Made by a program: the position numbers and the translations under genes. A stretch of DNA of 64,000 bases from Laccaria trichodermophora. Lineage: Eukaryota > Basidiomycota > Agaricomycetes > Agaricales > Hydnangiaceae. The notes beneath the pieces are model-generated. The model did not search any database. It was not told where the DNA came from and saw only the letters and a program-made list of their open reading frames with translations. Below are positions 23,100-34,636 of the stretch, in pieces (the stretch's first letter is position 1; each line of letters starts with the position of its first letter). The stretch covers positions 459,862 to 523,861 of the forward strand of contig JACTVC010000015.1 in the NCBI GenBank assembly GCA_018417955.1, read 5' to 3'.

Positions 23100-24402
23100 A
23101 ATCAAGGGCGCGAAGGACAATTTTTTTTTGGCGGAGTCCTGAGGGTAGGTAAGGGGGCGAGGTGGGGCAAGTGGGGTGATTTCTCAGATATATGGGAGCA
23201 AAGATGGGCATGGCGAGTCTGAGATACCGTCCAGTTACGGCGATAATCCGAAGTCGTTAGCTATAAAAAGGTTGGCAATTGAGTTCGGCGCAGTGAATTT
23301 TTGTCATCGGTTTCGATGGACGTGTTGACGTCACGCGGTCTCGAACGACGCGTCGTTGACACAATCACGTGATCACAGCAACTGATCTGCTCCCCGAGAA
23401 ATAAAGCGACTGTCGAAAAAAGATCCTAAGTGCAATATGAGAACAAAAAGCTTTTCTCCATGAAATCCCTTTGAAAGCTTCAGTGCTTCAGCACTCGAAA
23501 GCGGTTGAGATGTTTGTCAGCCGCTCCTCGATCGCTAGTAAAAGTGGTGTGGAAACCCTGGAACATTTGGTCCAGAGATCTCCGATGAGGGACCTCGTAA
23601 TCTAAACGAGAAAAAAAATTACGGCCTCCTTATAAAAGTGATGACGCCTGAAGGCTACAACGCTGAGCGAAACAAAAAACGAGTGGAGAAAGCTACCCGG
23701 GTTGGAAACATGCCTCACTTGTATGGGAGCTCTTTATCAATTGTGGTTTTACCTTCTTTAATGAACCGCAACTCGAACGTTAACATCAGCTGCGAAATAA
23801 ATAAAGGACTAGTCACGTCAACGTGGATGGTCGTGAGCTGCTACCGGCAACTTGAAAGGTATTTTTAAACCTAATCATTCGACATCCTGGAGTAGAGAGG
23901 GGTGTAAAAATGCGTGAGACGTCGGCCAGCACTACGAAATGATAGAATTCATGGGGGGAAGTTCTCCAACAATAAAAACGGACGTCACAGCGACACTACG
24001 GCGATAATGTGAGGCCAAAACGAGCAACCGCACGACTTCATAGTTGGAGTTGCTAACCCAGTAGCCAACGGCGCGCGGGATGAATTTCTCGGGAAACAAT
24101 GGGCAAGTTCTGTCCTGATAAAGCCTTGAATAGACTTGCTGAAGGCTGGCGATCATCTGGTCTCGGAAATACTAGATATTCAGAGAGATAGGTAGCAGCT
24201 GGTTCGGAGCTGGATACTAGATATTCCGTGAAGATACGTTGGCTAGAAAGTAGACGCTCCGGCATGCGTTTATAGTGAAAAACAATCTCCTTTTTACAAA
24301 TGGACTCGCAATGGACTCGCTTGAAATGATCTGCTTACGTAAGGCTGGGTTTGAATTTTCCACGAGAAATTCTTCCTCCTCGCTACTTGCCAACAAACAA
24401 CG
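23100..24402. other. Intergenic, no gene seen
   Basis: Upstream region of the fasciclin gene on the left and of the small gene on the right. Short frames only, with no motif. Confidence 0.4.
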
Positions 24403-24674
24403 ATGGCGCGCCGTGCAGGATCCTCAGCTCAACCAGCGTACATCCCTCATCCTCAACAGCGAAGGTTAAACGACCCCAATGAGTCTTCATTCTCAAGGTT
24501 TGTCTTTGGTCACGTTAAAATCCAAATCTGATGAATTGCAACAGATTCATACGCACCGAAGTTTTGGCACCCGAAAAGCTGCCCGGGAATATCAGTTTGG
24601 TGACTGGCATTGGAATGTTCATTGGAGGTATCGTAGCGGTGCGGACATGGGGCGAAATGATGATTCCAGCGTGA
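24403..24674 (+). CDS. 74-residue tail-region single-TM protein, TOM6-like candidate
   Basis: Two exons (24403-24497, 24545-24674) are joined across a 47-nt GT-AG intron. The product has an N-terminal polar, Pro/Arg-rich part (MARRAGSSAQPAYIPHPQQR). It is followed by SSFSRFIRTEVLAPEKLPGN, one hydrophobic segment (ISLVTGIGMFIGGIVAV, residues 48-64) and a short tail RTWGEMMIPA. The layout is a polar N-terminus, PE.. before the membrane segment, then W.E..xPA at the end. It recalls the small TOM-complex subunit Tom6 of fungi, an outer mitochondrial membrane protein that stabilises the TOM channel. This is similarity of plan by eye, not a proven match. Neither exon forms a long frame by itself, so simple ORF calling misses the gene. 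Confidence 0.62.
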
Positions 24675-26590
24675 AAACTCTCAGCATCGTTGGCAAAGGA
24701 GTGGCGTATGTTTTCTACTCTCCTCTTTTGCTATGACGCTCATTGGATTTCAGCGCCAAGCCACCTCTTTATACGGCATTATGCCCACTACGTACACTAT
24801 CCACGATAACCGCTCAAAATACACTACAGCGGTCGCCTACGTCTGTCCAGTACCCAACAGCACTTACATTAATTTATTCACTTTCTGCAACGTGACTTCG
24901 ATCTGGATTTCTCTGCTTTTCCCCGAGGTCCCACAGGTTGGCCTATCGGGGTTCTCTCTCGGATCCATTCCAGGTAGGATCCCGTTTTCAAGCGTAGTCG
25001 GAGTGTTCATTCCAGCACTTAGCCCTGAGGAATAAGTGTTAATGTTGTCATTTTGAAGATGCTGCCTCAATTGAGAGGTAAACCTGACCATCTTCCCCCG
25101 AACTAAGCTCTAGGGGCTTCTTCAATGGCATATCACTTTTGCGCACTTCGTTGGGCGACCCACGTTCGGGGAGGACATTGCGAATGTCTCACTTATTTAC
25201 TTGCTGTGGGTCTCCAACCTTTCCGCTTTCAAAAGCCCCCAGAATACTCAAACACCTGGCATCCCAGTGGGCTAATGGCTGTGGCGTCTTCTCCCTCTGG
25301 TCGCGGTGTTCCTTTTGTGAGTGCACCCACCCGACATAACGTTTAATTTTATGATCCCAGATGGAGAAGCTTTAGGCGCGTGCGGCCTCGTGAACTGGCT
25401 CGTTGAAATGCGTGACCCACCAATGGCCCACACTCACACACCACGTTTCATGCGTACAATCCAGGTTAGACCTCAACTAGACCGAAGCACGCACGAGGTT
25501 GTTTCCTTCCATCACGTTGACAATCAGCACTTGAATAAGGTAACTATCATTTAGATCTGCACCCGAGTCAGCGCCTGTGCACAGGAGTCGGCGCTAGTCA
25601 TCAGGATGCCCAAGCAAGCGTAGTTTAAGCGGGTTTATGCCTATCCTTTGGACCCTGCAATCAGGTCTCCTATGTTATGGGAGATTTACTTCAAGCATTG
25701 ATGACTCGAAACTTGGTGACTCGAAACTCCTCCACAGTCCAGCGTTTCGACTGTTGCCCTCTGTTGCCTCCATCAATTGACATCATATATTATTATTCGA
25801 TCGAAGTCATTTTTTCCGAGAGTTCGGTATAACGTCGGGTGCAGGGAATGATTTCTGCAGGATTTTTCATAGCTATCTTTGATGTCAAGATAAGCCCTGT
25901 GGCAAGAGCGCGTCGACGTTCCCTTCACTTTTCCTTTTATCGACTAACTTCTCTTCTTTATAGGACCTTGATAGGACCCCCTAGTTTGGATCTTAGCGAC
26001 ACAGCAGTCCGCGACATCAGATATCAGCAGATATCCCTTGATCTTTTTACATGCTTACATGCCATAGGGTAACGAGGCCGGCCTTCAAGTAATGACCGTA
26101 GACCTGTCATAGAGAGAAGCTAATAACCGTCGGTGACCGTTTACTCCGGTACAAATCCATATGTGCAGCTTTGTGCAGGTAACGGAAGCATTTCGGCAAC
26201 ACAACCGTACATTTACATACCTGCCCTCTGAAGCATGAGCAGATAGGCCATGTCACCTGCTATCAACAATCACGAGGGCCCATCGATCCAAGGTGTACTC
26301 CGAAGCTGAGCGTGTTGCAAACGAAACAGGATTTGGTTCTGATAATTTTTAGATGCGACAAAGCATTTGATCACCTCCGGTGGGTGTCAGAAACAAAGTT
26401 TGATATGTTGGATCCCATCGTATGTTCCCAACTTTTGTCCGCCTTCGGATATATCAAAGGTGAGCGGACTCGTTGAGGTTCGGCTTCTCTCGATGTGGCT
26501 CTAAGTATGTACTAAGTGCACTCCATATTATATTCCACGCAATTTCACTGGTATACGGCAGGATTACGACATGCGCAACGTCCTCGATTT
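24675..26590. other. 1.9-kb stretch without a supported gene
   Basis: Open frames at 24733-25035 (+) and on both strands near 25,100-25,550 are moderately long but have no recognised domain and no consistent splice path. The minus reading near 25,080-24,870 is equally protein-like. Nothing is claimed. Confidence 0.35.
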
Positions 26591-27763
26591 TCACAGTTTG
26601 GGTTTGATCATATGTGAAATGCTACTTGGGTCGAGGACTCCTTGTGGGTATGGAACGAATTGTGAACGCAAATGTTCCGCACCACCATCGACTGGCAGGA
26701 CTTGACCGGTGATGTACGACGCCGCATTGCTAAACAAGAAGACAGTGGCGTTTGCGATGTCTTTGATGTCACCCAAACGACCCGCAGGGTATGCTGGTTT
26801 CCACCCAGTTGCACCTTTCGGAGACAACCGATCCATGCCTTCAGTTCCTGATATGGGTCCAGGCGCAATCACGTTAGATCGAACACCGTGTGGACCTTCT
26901 TCTACCGCTAGGACGGCTGACAAGGCGTCTACACCAGCCTTTGCGGCGGAAACGTGCACTTGGTATGGAGTTCCTACGGCGAAATTCATTGAGGACATCC
27001 CCGTGCCAATTGTACGAACAAGAGTACGCACCATTGTAATGTAATGTAGCGCTGACATGGATATAAGCCCCTTTCGCGGCTCGGACATAGTTGATCGTGG
27101 CTTTAATTGTATTGAATGTGCCAATCTACATATTGCGGTGTTCGAGGAGATGAGGTACGAAACTGAATGCTCCGAGAGGGCACTTACGGTGTCGATCTCC
27201 ATCACGGTCTTGAACGCGTTCTCGGACATTCCGGAAATAGGCGCCAAGAAGTTGCCTGCTGCACCTAAGCAAAAGTATATCGGTTTCTGGCGGTGAATAT
27301 CTCGGACACGAACATCATCTACTTACCACATATGACATAGTCGATTCTACCAAACTTCTCAACAGTTTTCGAGACAGCCTCCCTCAGGGAGGTCGGATCC
27401 CTTACGTCTGCTTGAGCAGGGATGCAGGTCTGACCAGTAGCTTTCGTGAGTTCCTCCGCTGTTTGCGTGAGGCGATCGAGTCTAGTAATGAGGTGAGTAC
27501 ACTGGGCCCCACGAGAAGACCGGCCACGTACTTGCGTCCGATGATGGCGGCAGAGGCGCCATGCCGCATCTTGAGAAGCGAAATTGGCTTGTCAGGATCG
27601 CAGAGAGACCATATTACTGAGTTGTACTCGCCATGGCCTCTGTCATGCCGCGACATATTCCAGATCCTCCACCAGTGCAAAATAGAACCTTTCCTTTGAA
27701 GATGTCAGCCCGGAAAACCGACGTAGAATCCACGATAGGCGTCACGTAGGCTGAAGGCGTCAT
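26591..27763 (-). CDS. Peroxisomal 2,4-dienoyl-CoA reductase-like SDR (Sps19/DECR2 type)
   Basis: This short-chain dehydrogenase/reductase is built from about six exons on the minus strand. The Rossmann motif is TGGGSGICRGMTEAM, then MRHGASAAIIGRK, VICGAAGNFLAPISGMS and a segment ending VSATLHYN. The catalytic region reads GTPYQVHVSAAKAGVDALSA, where a QVH..SAAKA pattern replaces the usual YxxxK. That is the pattern of peroxisomal dienoyl-CoA reductases. IAPGPISGTEGM follows, and the C-terminus is PKL, a type-1 peroxisome signal variant. The predicted role is removing double bonds during beta-oxidation of unsaturated fatty acids, using NADPH. The first intron (27631-27570, 62 nt) must use a GC donor (GCGAGT) to join TEAM to MRHG; no GT donor keeps frame. 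Otherwise the gene looks intact. Confidence 0.9.
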
Positions 27764-28732
27764 GGTATAGTTGAGCAAGGATGCGCTATGATCTTTCTCG
27801 CGACGCGACCGGTAACCATTACCCGATTAACCGGATCTTTATGCATCAGCAAGATCATGATTTACATACTTATCTACTTTTTCACACTTTTTGACTTGCC
27901 ACAAGTCAAAAAGCTGGAAAGTTGAAATACATCTATCGAAATAAAACCCATGCCAACCTGAATGCATTCAAAAATAGTTGCTTTTCAGGGTATTGAGCCT
28001 GGCTTTTTGTATTTGCGGCTTTTCTGCTTTTTCCCACTTTTTGTCGGCTTTTTCCGGCTTCTACAAGTAGAAAAAGTAAAACGCGAAAGTACCGATGACT
28101 GGTACTTGCGCATGCCATCGTGCATCCTCGCTCGTTGATGCGTTCTTCTAGATCTTGAATTCACCAGAGGAGTTGTTTTTTTCTAGTATAATTGCTCCCT
28201 CAACTGCTGGTGAGGGCCGTGTTATCCACAAATGACTCGATTAATTTCATAATTATTGTGAGGCCTATTTGTCACATTGTTGCAGAGTCGCCCGAAAATA
28301 TTCGTGATCAATGGTCCTGGCTCTATGGTAGTCTATGGTTGAGTCAGAGTAAGGTTACGGGTGCGTATGGCCGAAAGTGGGGTCTCTCCGCAGTGATCAG
28401 AAATTTCAAATACTACATACTATCTTATTACCGCCGGTATTCGATCACGTCGACGTCTAAATTCGATCACACAAGGTCCAAGGGCGGGAGGGGTGTGGGT
28501 ACACAACAGCTGATAACGCGTACAGAGCACAACAAAAATATAGAAGACGAAGAATGGAGCATTTATGTAGAACGAATTGTAAAATAACAACATTGTAAGA
28601 TACAAGATTAGAGAAAATCGAATGCAAAAGTATAGCGTGGCAAGAAACGACAATATAGACAGCCATCTACATACCTGGACTACATGACCGCTCTGCGTAA
28701 GGCTAGCACTATTGTAGAGGCCGCCTATTTTT
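27764..28732. other. Intergenic region between the SDR and HMG-box genes
   Basis: Contains a small repeat-like block at 27877-28076 (listed separately) and short frames. The right part is the 3' flank of the HMG-box gene. Confidence 0.35.
27877..28076. repeat. Possible 200-bp TA-flanked miniature element
   Basis: Begins TA-CTTTTTC and ends GAAAAAG-TA, with the TA dinucleotides at both outer edges. It holds an internal hairpin CTTTTTGACTTG/CAAGTCAAAAAG near 27,888-27,914 and further CACTTTTTG repeats. The inverted ends are only 7 bp, so chance is not excluded. Confidence 0.25.
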
Positions 28733-30295
28733 TCACCTCGTCCAATAGCTCTGTGACCCAGGATTGGCTGGGCCAGAACCTGAAGAGGATGGTGGGGTGG
28801 GTACGTAACCTGACATTGCGTGTACAGACGGAAGTCCTCGAGAACCACTTCGCTGAGGATAGGGGAGCGAATCGCGACTTTGCCCAGACGGATATGCAGC
28901 TGCAGGGCTGACCGAGGGAGACGGCCCGTATCCGCGGTTATCAAAATCCCTTGACATCGAAGCTGGTGGGATGTGAGTCGTATCGTAATGGGTTGAAGAG
29001 CTCGAGTGTGATGTAGAGGTGGCGCTGGCTTGCTGAAAGGTAGGCTGAGGTTGATTCGGATAAAAAGGTGATGTCAGGGTAGGAAATGCGTAGTGGGTTG
29101 TCTGTGGTGTCGATGAACTAGATGCAGACATGGAAGACGATGCTGAAGGTGGCCATGAGCCTGGACCCGCCGATGCTGAATAAGAGTGGGGTTTTTGGCC
29201 GCCTATAGAAGTCAACGAGCGTTCTCGGTTACCACCGAGCCAGGACGACGGCCCTCGCTCGACTCTAGGTGTCCATGTCTCACGTGGTTCTGGATGTTCG
29301 GTGTGGTACAGAGGCGATTGACCTTGACCAGGTGCACCGTAAGGATATTGCAAGGTAGGTTGTGTAGGTTGCGTAAGGCGAGGGGATGAAAGGGACGCTG
29401 TTGATCCTAGACTAGAACTAAGGCGTTCAGAATTTTGCGGTGAGACATAGGGCAGCCGGTGCTCGTGGGCACCGTTGGAACGAAAGGAATCAGAGGGAGA
29501 GTAGGGATGACCAGATGAACGGGATCTACTGGAGCCGTATTTCTCCCCAAAACTCTGGGATACATCATGCGAGGGCCGTGAAAAGGACGATAGACTGGGG
29601 GGCTCGCCATGAGATGATTCTTCACCTTCAGTAGGCGAGGGCTCCCCGAGGTCGCCAACATAATCGTCTGCATGATCCATGGGGTGTGGATTGTCGACAG
29701 ATCGTATGTGGCCGTCAGTGCGTCGCCGCTTGCGAGAGTTGTTGGGTCGACGACGATACACGTAATCAGGGTATCTCGTATTGAACGTCTCTTTTAAATG
29801 TTTGGCTTGGTCGAGGTAGAATTGTTTTTCATGCTGATAGTGGGTAAGTGTGCTAGGCGTCGGAAATAGTGCTAGATAGTCACCCCTGGCATAGTGTTCC
29901 ACTCTTTGCTCAATATTTTACTGATCTCTCCCGTTCGCATGGATTGGTTCTCGGAGGAAACTTGAGGCCGTCGCCGCCGAGCAAATATCATAAAAGCGTT
30001 CATGGGACGTTTTGGGGTGCCGTCTGCATTGAGGGTTTGCGAAGTTAAGGCAGCATTGGTATCCTCTGAAAAGAGCTGGTCAATGCCGAGACGCCTAATT
30101 GAAATAAGACTAACCCTCCGTTTCTGCTTCAGCTTTGAGGACGTCTGGGTACAGCGCGTAATTCCCATCCTCTGACCCAGAAAGAGAGCCCTGCTCGTCG
30201 TGTCTTTCATTGTCAAAGGATGGACGGAAGCTATGGCCCCCTTCTAAGGATAGCGGGGGTAGAGAGTGGCCATAACCGACGTTGTACTGGCTCAT
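28733..30295 (-). CDS. HMG-box transcription factor (Pcc1/Rop1-like)
   Basis: A predicted 487-residue regulator on three exons (30295-30115, 30065-29884, 29833-28733). The HMG box spans about residues 78-150, split by the second intron. Its first half reads PKRPMNAFMIFARRRRPQVS and ISKILSKEWNTMPG; the second half is HEKQFYLDQAKHLKETFNTR and YPDYVYRRRP. A basic tail NNSRKRRR follows. This is the sequence-specific MATA/SOX type of box. The exact wording is close to basidiomycete Pcc1/Rop1-type factors that act in mating response and sexual development. The rest is Ser/Pro-rich and disordered, as in those proteins. A longer upstream frame begins at TTG, so the first ATG (MSQYNVGYG) was used. Assignment to Pcc1/Rop1 rests on memory of the box. 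Confidence 0.9.
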
Positions 30296-31559
30296 AGGCG
30301 ACTGCGAAGGAGGCCTGCGCAACTTGGACGAGGAAAGAAAAGAATCTGTGAGAATGGACCTTGCGAGATGAGAGGGCGAAGGACAAGTAGCTATCCTATT
30401 GCGGGGTTGATCGGCACGGGCGCGAGTCTCAGATCAAGATGACGGCGGAACGAGACGCGGGTAACAGTAACAACTGAAGCTTATGAGGTGCTGCAAAGCC
30501 TTGCATTTCCTGGACAACTACACCCTCTGTTCTTCCACCTCATAGCGTCTGTTGACGTACTGTCCCAGCACACTATCGGGCGAACAAAACCAGTTTGATC
30601 GAAGAGCAAATCTGGTTCACCCTTGACACCGCTTGATGAACCCTTGCAACGCTGGTTCACAGGCACCGTCAACGGGTAGTCAAACGTCGAATCTTTTCCA
30701 AAGAAATTTGGTGCTAAGGTCTAGTTCCTTGCCTATTTTGACCTTCCATCCCCCTCGGAACTTGGAATCTGGATACCCACATTCGGCTTGGGCCGAACAC
30801 GACCAAATTCCCCGAATCTAAGGATTTCTGGTGATGTTCAACAATTGCTATTTTTTCACTGGAGCCAACTGTAGAATCCTTACCTTCTTCTTCAAAACCT
30901 TGATTGGAAGAATTTCTTTCATGTCGTCTTGCGGTCGAGAGATGAGGAATTCAGCAAATACCTCCAAATAGTTATATCGTCGGACTTCAAAACCTGTGTA
31001 ACCCTGAACACCTGCACCTGCACCAGATTTTCCCGATTTACAGTCCGATCTATCATTAAATCTGGATCTGTCGCCTCGGAAATTCCCAAGCAACTCGAGA
31101 AGACATGGGCTCATTTTCGCATCGTGCATGTTCCGAAAAATACTTCTGAATCAGGACACGTTAAGATTTCGAAGTGGAACGGCCACCAACGCATATGAGG
31201 CCTCAGGAGTCATGACAGGTGTAACTCGCGAAGAGTAAAAAGCTTGTCTTTGATCAAGGAGAAAGCTGTGCGATCGCGGCCCCGAACACAGCGGAAATGT
31301 GGATGTTGGCCGAACATCCCCAGCAGCAAAACATTCGCGGGATGAGCCTGTTCTTGGCCTGTTCACTGTAAGTCCAGCATGGATCAGCAAATGCCTGAAA
31401 TAAATTGACTGTGGGATAAAGGAGCAGAGCAGTTTGAGGGAGAACGGGAATGTCCATCTCATCTATGTCATTCAAACGATCGAGAGATAGGTGGAAAGCT
31501 GGAAGCAACCCTTACTCACTTGACGTGGCAATGGCGTATGTTGTCAAATGTTCTTACCG
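30296..31559. other. Intergenic, no supported gene
   Basis: The left part is the leader/promoter of the HMG-box gene. Minus-strand frames near 31,129-30,848 and 31,508-31,254 are open but have no known domain and no convincing splice chain. Confidence 0.35.
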
Positions 31560-32440
31560 ATCATAAATGAACGACGTTTATGGCCGGAATTCCGTGAGAA
31601 AATATCCAGGTGAGGACCTTGCGCTCAGGCGCTCATGTAGCCGCCGTTCGCTTTGCGTGGGCAGGCAAGACGAGGGGATGTCGAGCAAAGGCCATGGTCC
31701 ATAGATAAGCTATAATACGACGGCCCAAATGGAAATTGTCCAAGCACAAGTGGATGGCATGCTGAGGGCTTGAATAAGTAGTCAGAATGAGATACACAAC
31801 TCCCTGACGGCGAAAAGCAGTATCCTAAAACCTTTGCAGAGAGTTAAACAAACCAGGATAGTCCCGAGTCAAGGTGGCAGCTGGGTCCACCGGGAATTTC
31901 GTCGTCACATAAGTTGCCGTGTGGCGCACATCCCATTTCTATCGTACGCTCAGTTCAGTAAATGGGAAAAGAAGATGATGGTCAGATTCTTAGAGACTCC
32001 CCAGTCTTGACAGTCACTCGTTCTCCGTTAGACTGACAGGTGACGTCTGGTTCGCGTAAACAAAACCGCTCGCGGAACATGCCAATGTTGCCAGTATTTC
32101 CTGCCCTCCGAGTGGCGGGGAATAATTATGCTTGACGATCATCCAAATTAAGCAGTGGGGCAGGTGAGAAGCCAGGCGTACCGAAGTGTTGACCTTTGAC
32201 TAACTGGAAATAGCGCAAGACAATAAGAAATTCGATCATGAGATTTGACAAAAACAAACAAATGTATCCGTATCTTCCTCGTAAGGTAGAAAGAAAGCGA
32301 ACTTGCAGGGTTCCTGTCAGTTTTTTTCTCTCCAATCGGCTTCAAGGTGAGTGCTTGGATTCATCAAACTTACTTGACCATCAAACTTACTTGACGAACA
32401 TGAACGCTGAGCATGACCACGCTTTCCATCCAGTTCCAGG
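31560..32440 (-). other. Coding-like exon series of an unrecognised gene
   Basis: On the minus strand several pieces look translated. MESVVMLSVHVRQ ends at a GTAAGT donor. Next come QLVKGQHFGTPGFSPAPLL, then NTGNIGMFRERFCLREPDVT. TYVTTKFPVDPAATLTRDYP follows, and then RRQGVVYLILTTYSS with DNFHLGRRIIAYLWTMAFAR. Some joins keep frame (for example DDR to NTGN across a short intron) but others do not. I recognise no family. It may be a real multi-exon gene with junctions I misread, or a decaying one. It is divergent from the uridine phosphorylase gene starting at 32,694. Confidence 0.3.
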
Positions 32441-32693
32441 ACGGCTGTCACGTTAAGGTTCATGAGGACGTATTGTACGTCCTGCACGGGGTAGCAAAAA
32501 CCATGAGCTCGGAGCCTTGAGGCTTGAAGGCGGTAAAGGTTGCAGGTGCGGCGAATTCGGAAAAGAAAAGAATAGCCAAAGAAAAGATGAAGTCACATCG
32601 TCACACTCACTCGTCTCCAAATCGACTCCCTTCCGTTCCCGCTTCCTCACGACCACCATCGAGGCTTGTTGACCCTGCTTACGGTGGAATACC

Positions 32694-34247
32694 ATGAAGG
32701 ATACCCTGACAGACGCTAGTACGATAACCTGCCTGTTTCCGCAGCTCACAAGAATGCGATTCACACGAAATTCTAGATTTTCCACGAACCGCAGATCTGC
32801 GGGTTTATCACCTAGGATTACGCCCCGGTGAGGTTGCCAATCGTATCGTAAGCTTTGGGATCTGCCATTGGAAGTCTCATAGAGCTTATTTCAAACGTCT
32901 TGACAGGTAACGGTTGGATCGCCTTCCAGAGCGAAAGCGATCGCCGCTTTTCTTGATGGCGCCCCGCAACCATTTGTACTCTCCTCCGAGCGCGGATTTT
33001 TGACGATAACTGGTCGTTATAAGTCTGTGCCTATATCCATTGTAAGTATAGGGATGGGAAGTCCAAACATGGACTTCTTTGTACGAGAAGTAAGGGAGTG
33101 TCTGAGTGGGGATATGGCCGTCGTAAGGTCTTCCATCCCGTTTAGCTGCCTATCATTATATTACTGGTTGACTAATTTTATTATGAAGGCTCGGATCTTG
33201 TGGTGCGCTGGTTGACGCAGCTGTGGGATCTGTGGTGATTCCGAGGGCCAGTGTCTCCATCAATCGCAACGTCGATTTCGATTTTACAAATCCAGGAAAG
33301 TGCGACGAGGTTGCCTACAGAATAAGCAAGCCAGTAGGTCGAGCGTCCATGTCGTTCACGCTCTATGGTTGAAGTTTGCTGCCTCTAGGTCTCTGCTGAT
33401 CCGACCCTCCATCAGGAGGTAACTAAATTCTAGATACCCTCGGTGTCAAAAAAGTCATTGTTTTTTTTTTCCTGATTTATAAAGGTTCATAAGGCTCTCG
33501 CTGCTGCGAAGCCCGCCGCGTCAAAGGCGGTTATTCTTGCGGGAGTAGTTAACGCGTCCGCTGATAGGTTTGTTGCAAGCCCAGATCAAAACGGGTACTA
33601 AGAGCGCCATCTCCTTTTTTAGCTTCTATTCCTCTCAAGGGAGGCAAACTTCATTTCAAGATCATAATTCCGAACTTATTGAACAATTACAAACGGAGAT
33701 TGAAGATTTGGCAACACTAGAGGTCAGCCTTTTGGGTTCGTTCTACTTCTTTTATTCACTCCGTTCACTCGCACGTCACAAAGATGGAAACCTTCCACTT
33801 GTATCATTTGGCTAGATGTTGGGGTGGCCGGACCACACCCTCGACAACGCAATCGACTCCTCTTACAACTGGACCAGTCAGGCCAGTTCTGTCCTTACCC
33901 TCGACGCCGATATCCACAGTTCCTCCCGTCTTACTAGCGTCACCAACCTCCGTCATCAGAGCTGCTGCCGCTCAGATGGTTTTCGCCTCACGTACATCTC
34001 AGGATTTTATTACCCCAGAGGAAGTTAGCGAGCTGGAACATTGGACCGGTCAAGTAAGTGTATCTATGGCTAGCAGGAATGTCAAGATGTAATTCTCAAA
34101 ACAGGGTGTTTTGGACGCATTGGCGAATTTGGATATACCTCCGGAGGTGGGTAGATTTTTAGTCGGCCACTCATAAAAGCTCTCTAACGCGTTGCTCCTG
34201 TCCAGCGTCTACACTCGGAACATGGAAGCGTCTGGGAAGTTGTGTAG
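32694..34247 (+). CDS. Uridine phosphorylase (nucleoside phosphorylase superfamily), 10 exons
   Basis: Ten exons join without a frame break to 342 residues: 32694-32718, 32777-32847, 32907-33127, 33189-33333, 33389-33418, 33485-33567, 33623-33722, 33784-34053, 34105-34146, 34206-34247. The product begins MKDTLTDANFPRTADLRVYH. It has VTVGSPSRAKAIAAFLDG (phosphate-site glycine region) and VSIGMGSPN, then LGSCGALVDAAVGSVVIPRA. The substrate loop NASADSFYSSQGRQ matches the SDTFYPGQERY region of E. coli uridine phosphorylase, and EMETFHLYHLA matches the ribose-binding EMESA motif. The enzyme cleaves uridine with phosphate to uracil and ribose-1-phosphate in pyrimidine salvage. Exons are small, so no single frame reveals the gene. 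The first exon is only 25 nt. Confidence 0.9.
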
Positions 34248-34636
34248 ATACAATAGCTCTTTGTGTAACTACAAGTTCCGATATCACATAGAGTCTAAAT
34301 CTTGGCAAGAACCAATACTATCCAGTTAGTCTTCGGAATCAGCCCTTGATCGCGATCACCTCGCTGGTACCCTGGTTTTGGGTCACAAGGTTCTGTTTGT
34401 GAGCTCACAGGTGTTGTGCTCTTGTCTAGAATGGACGACAAGAGCTCGAGACTAAATTGGGATTGTCGAAACTTCGATTCTAACTTTTTTTCCCACAGTT
34501 TCTGGTTGTCGAAATGCACTGCCAGTGAGAGAAAAAAAAATTGAATACGGTCGTACACACTATTGTGAGTTTACACACTAGCACGCCCATTCCGATCAAA
34601 GCCATCTAATATCGTTAATTTATGAGCTGGTCCACA

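Noticed and set aside
28420..28944. 174-codon minus-strand frame beyond the HMG-box gene
   Set aside because: Overlaps the HMG-box 3' end in another frame and lacks any motif.
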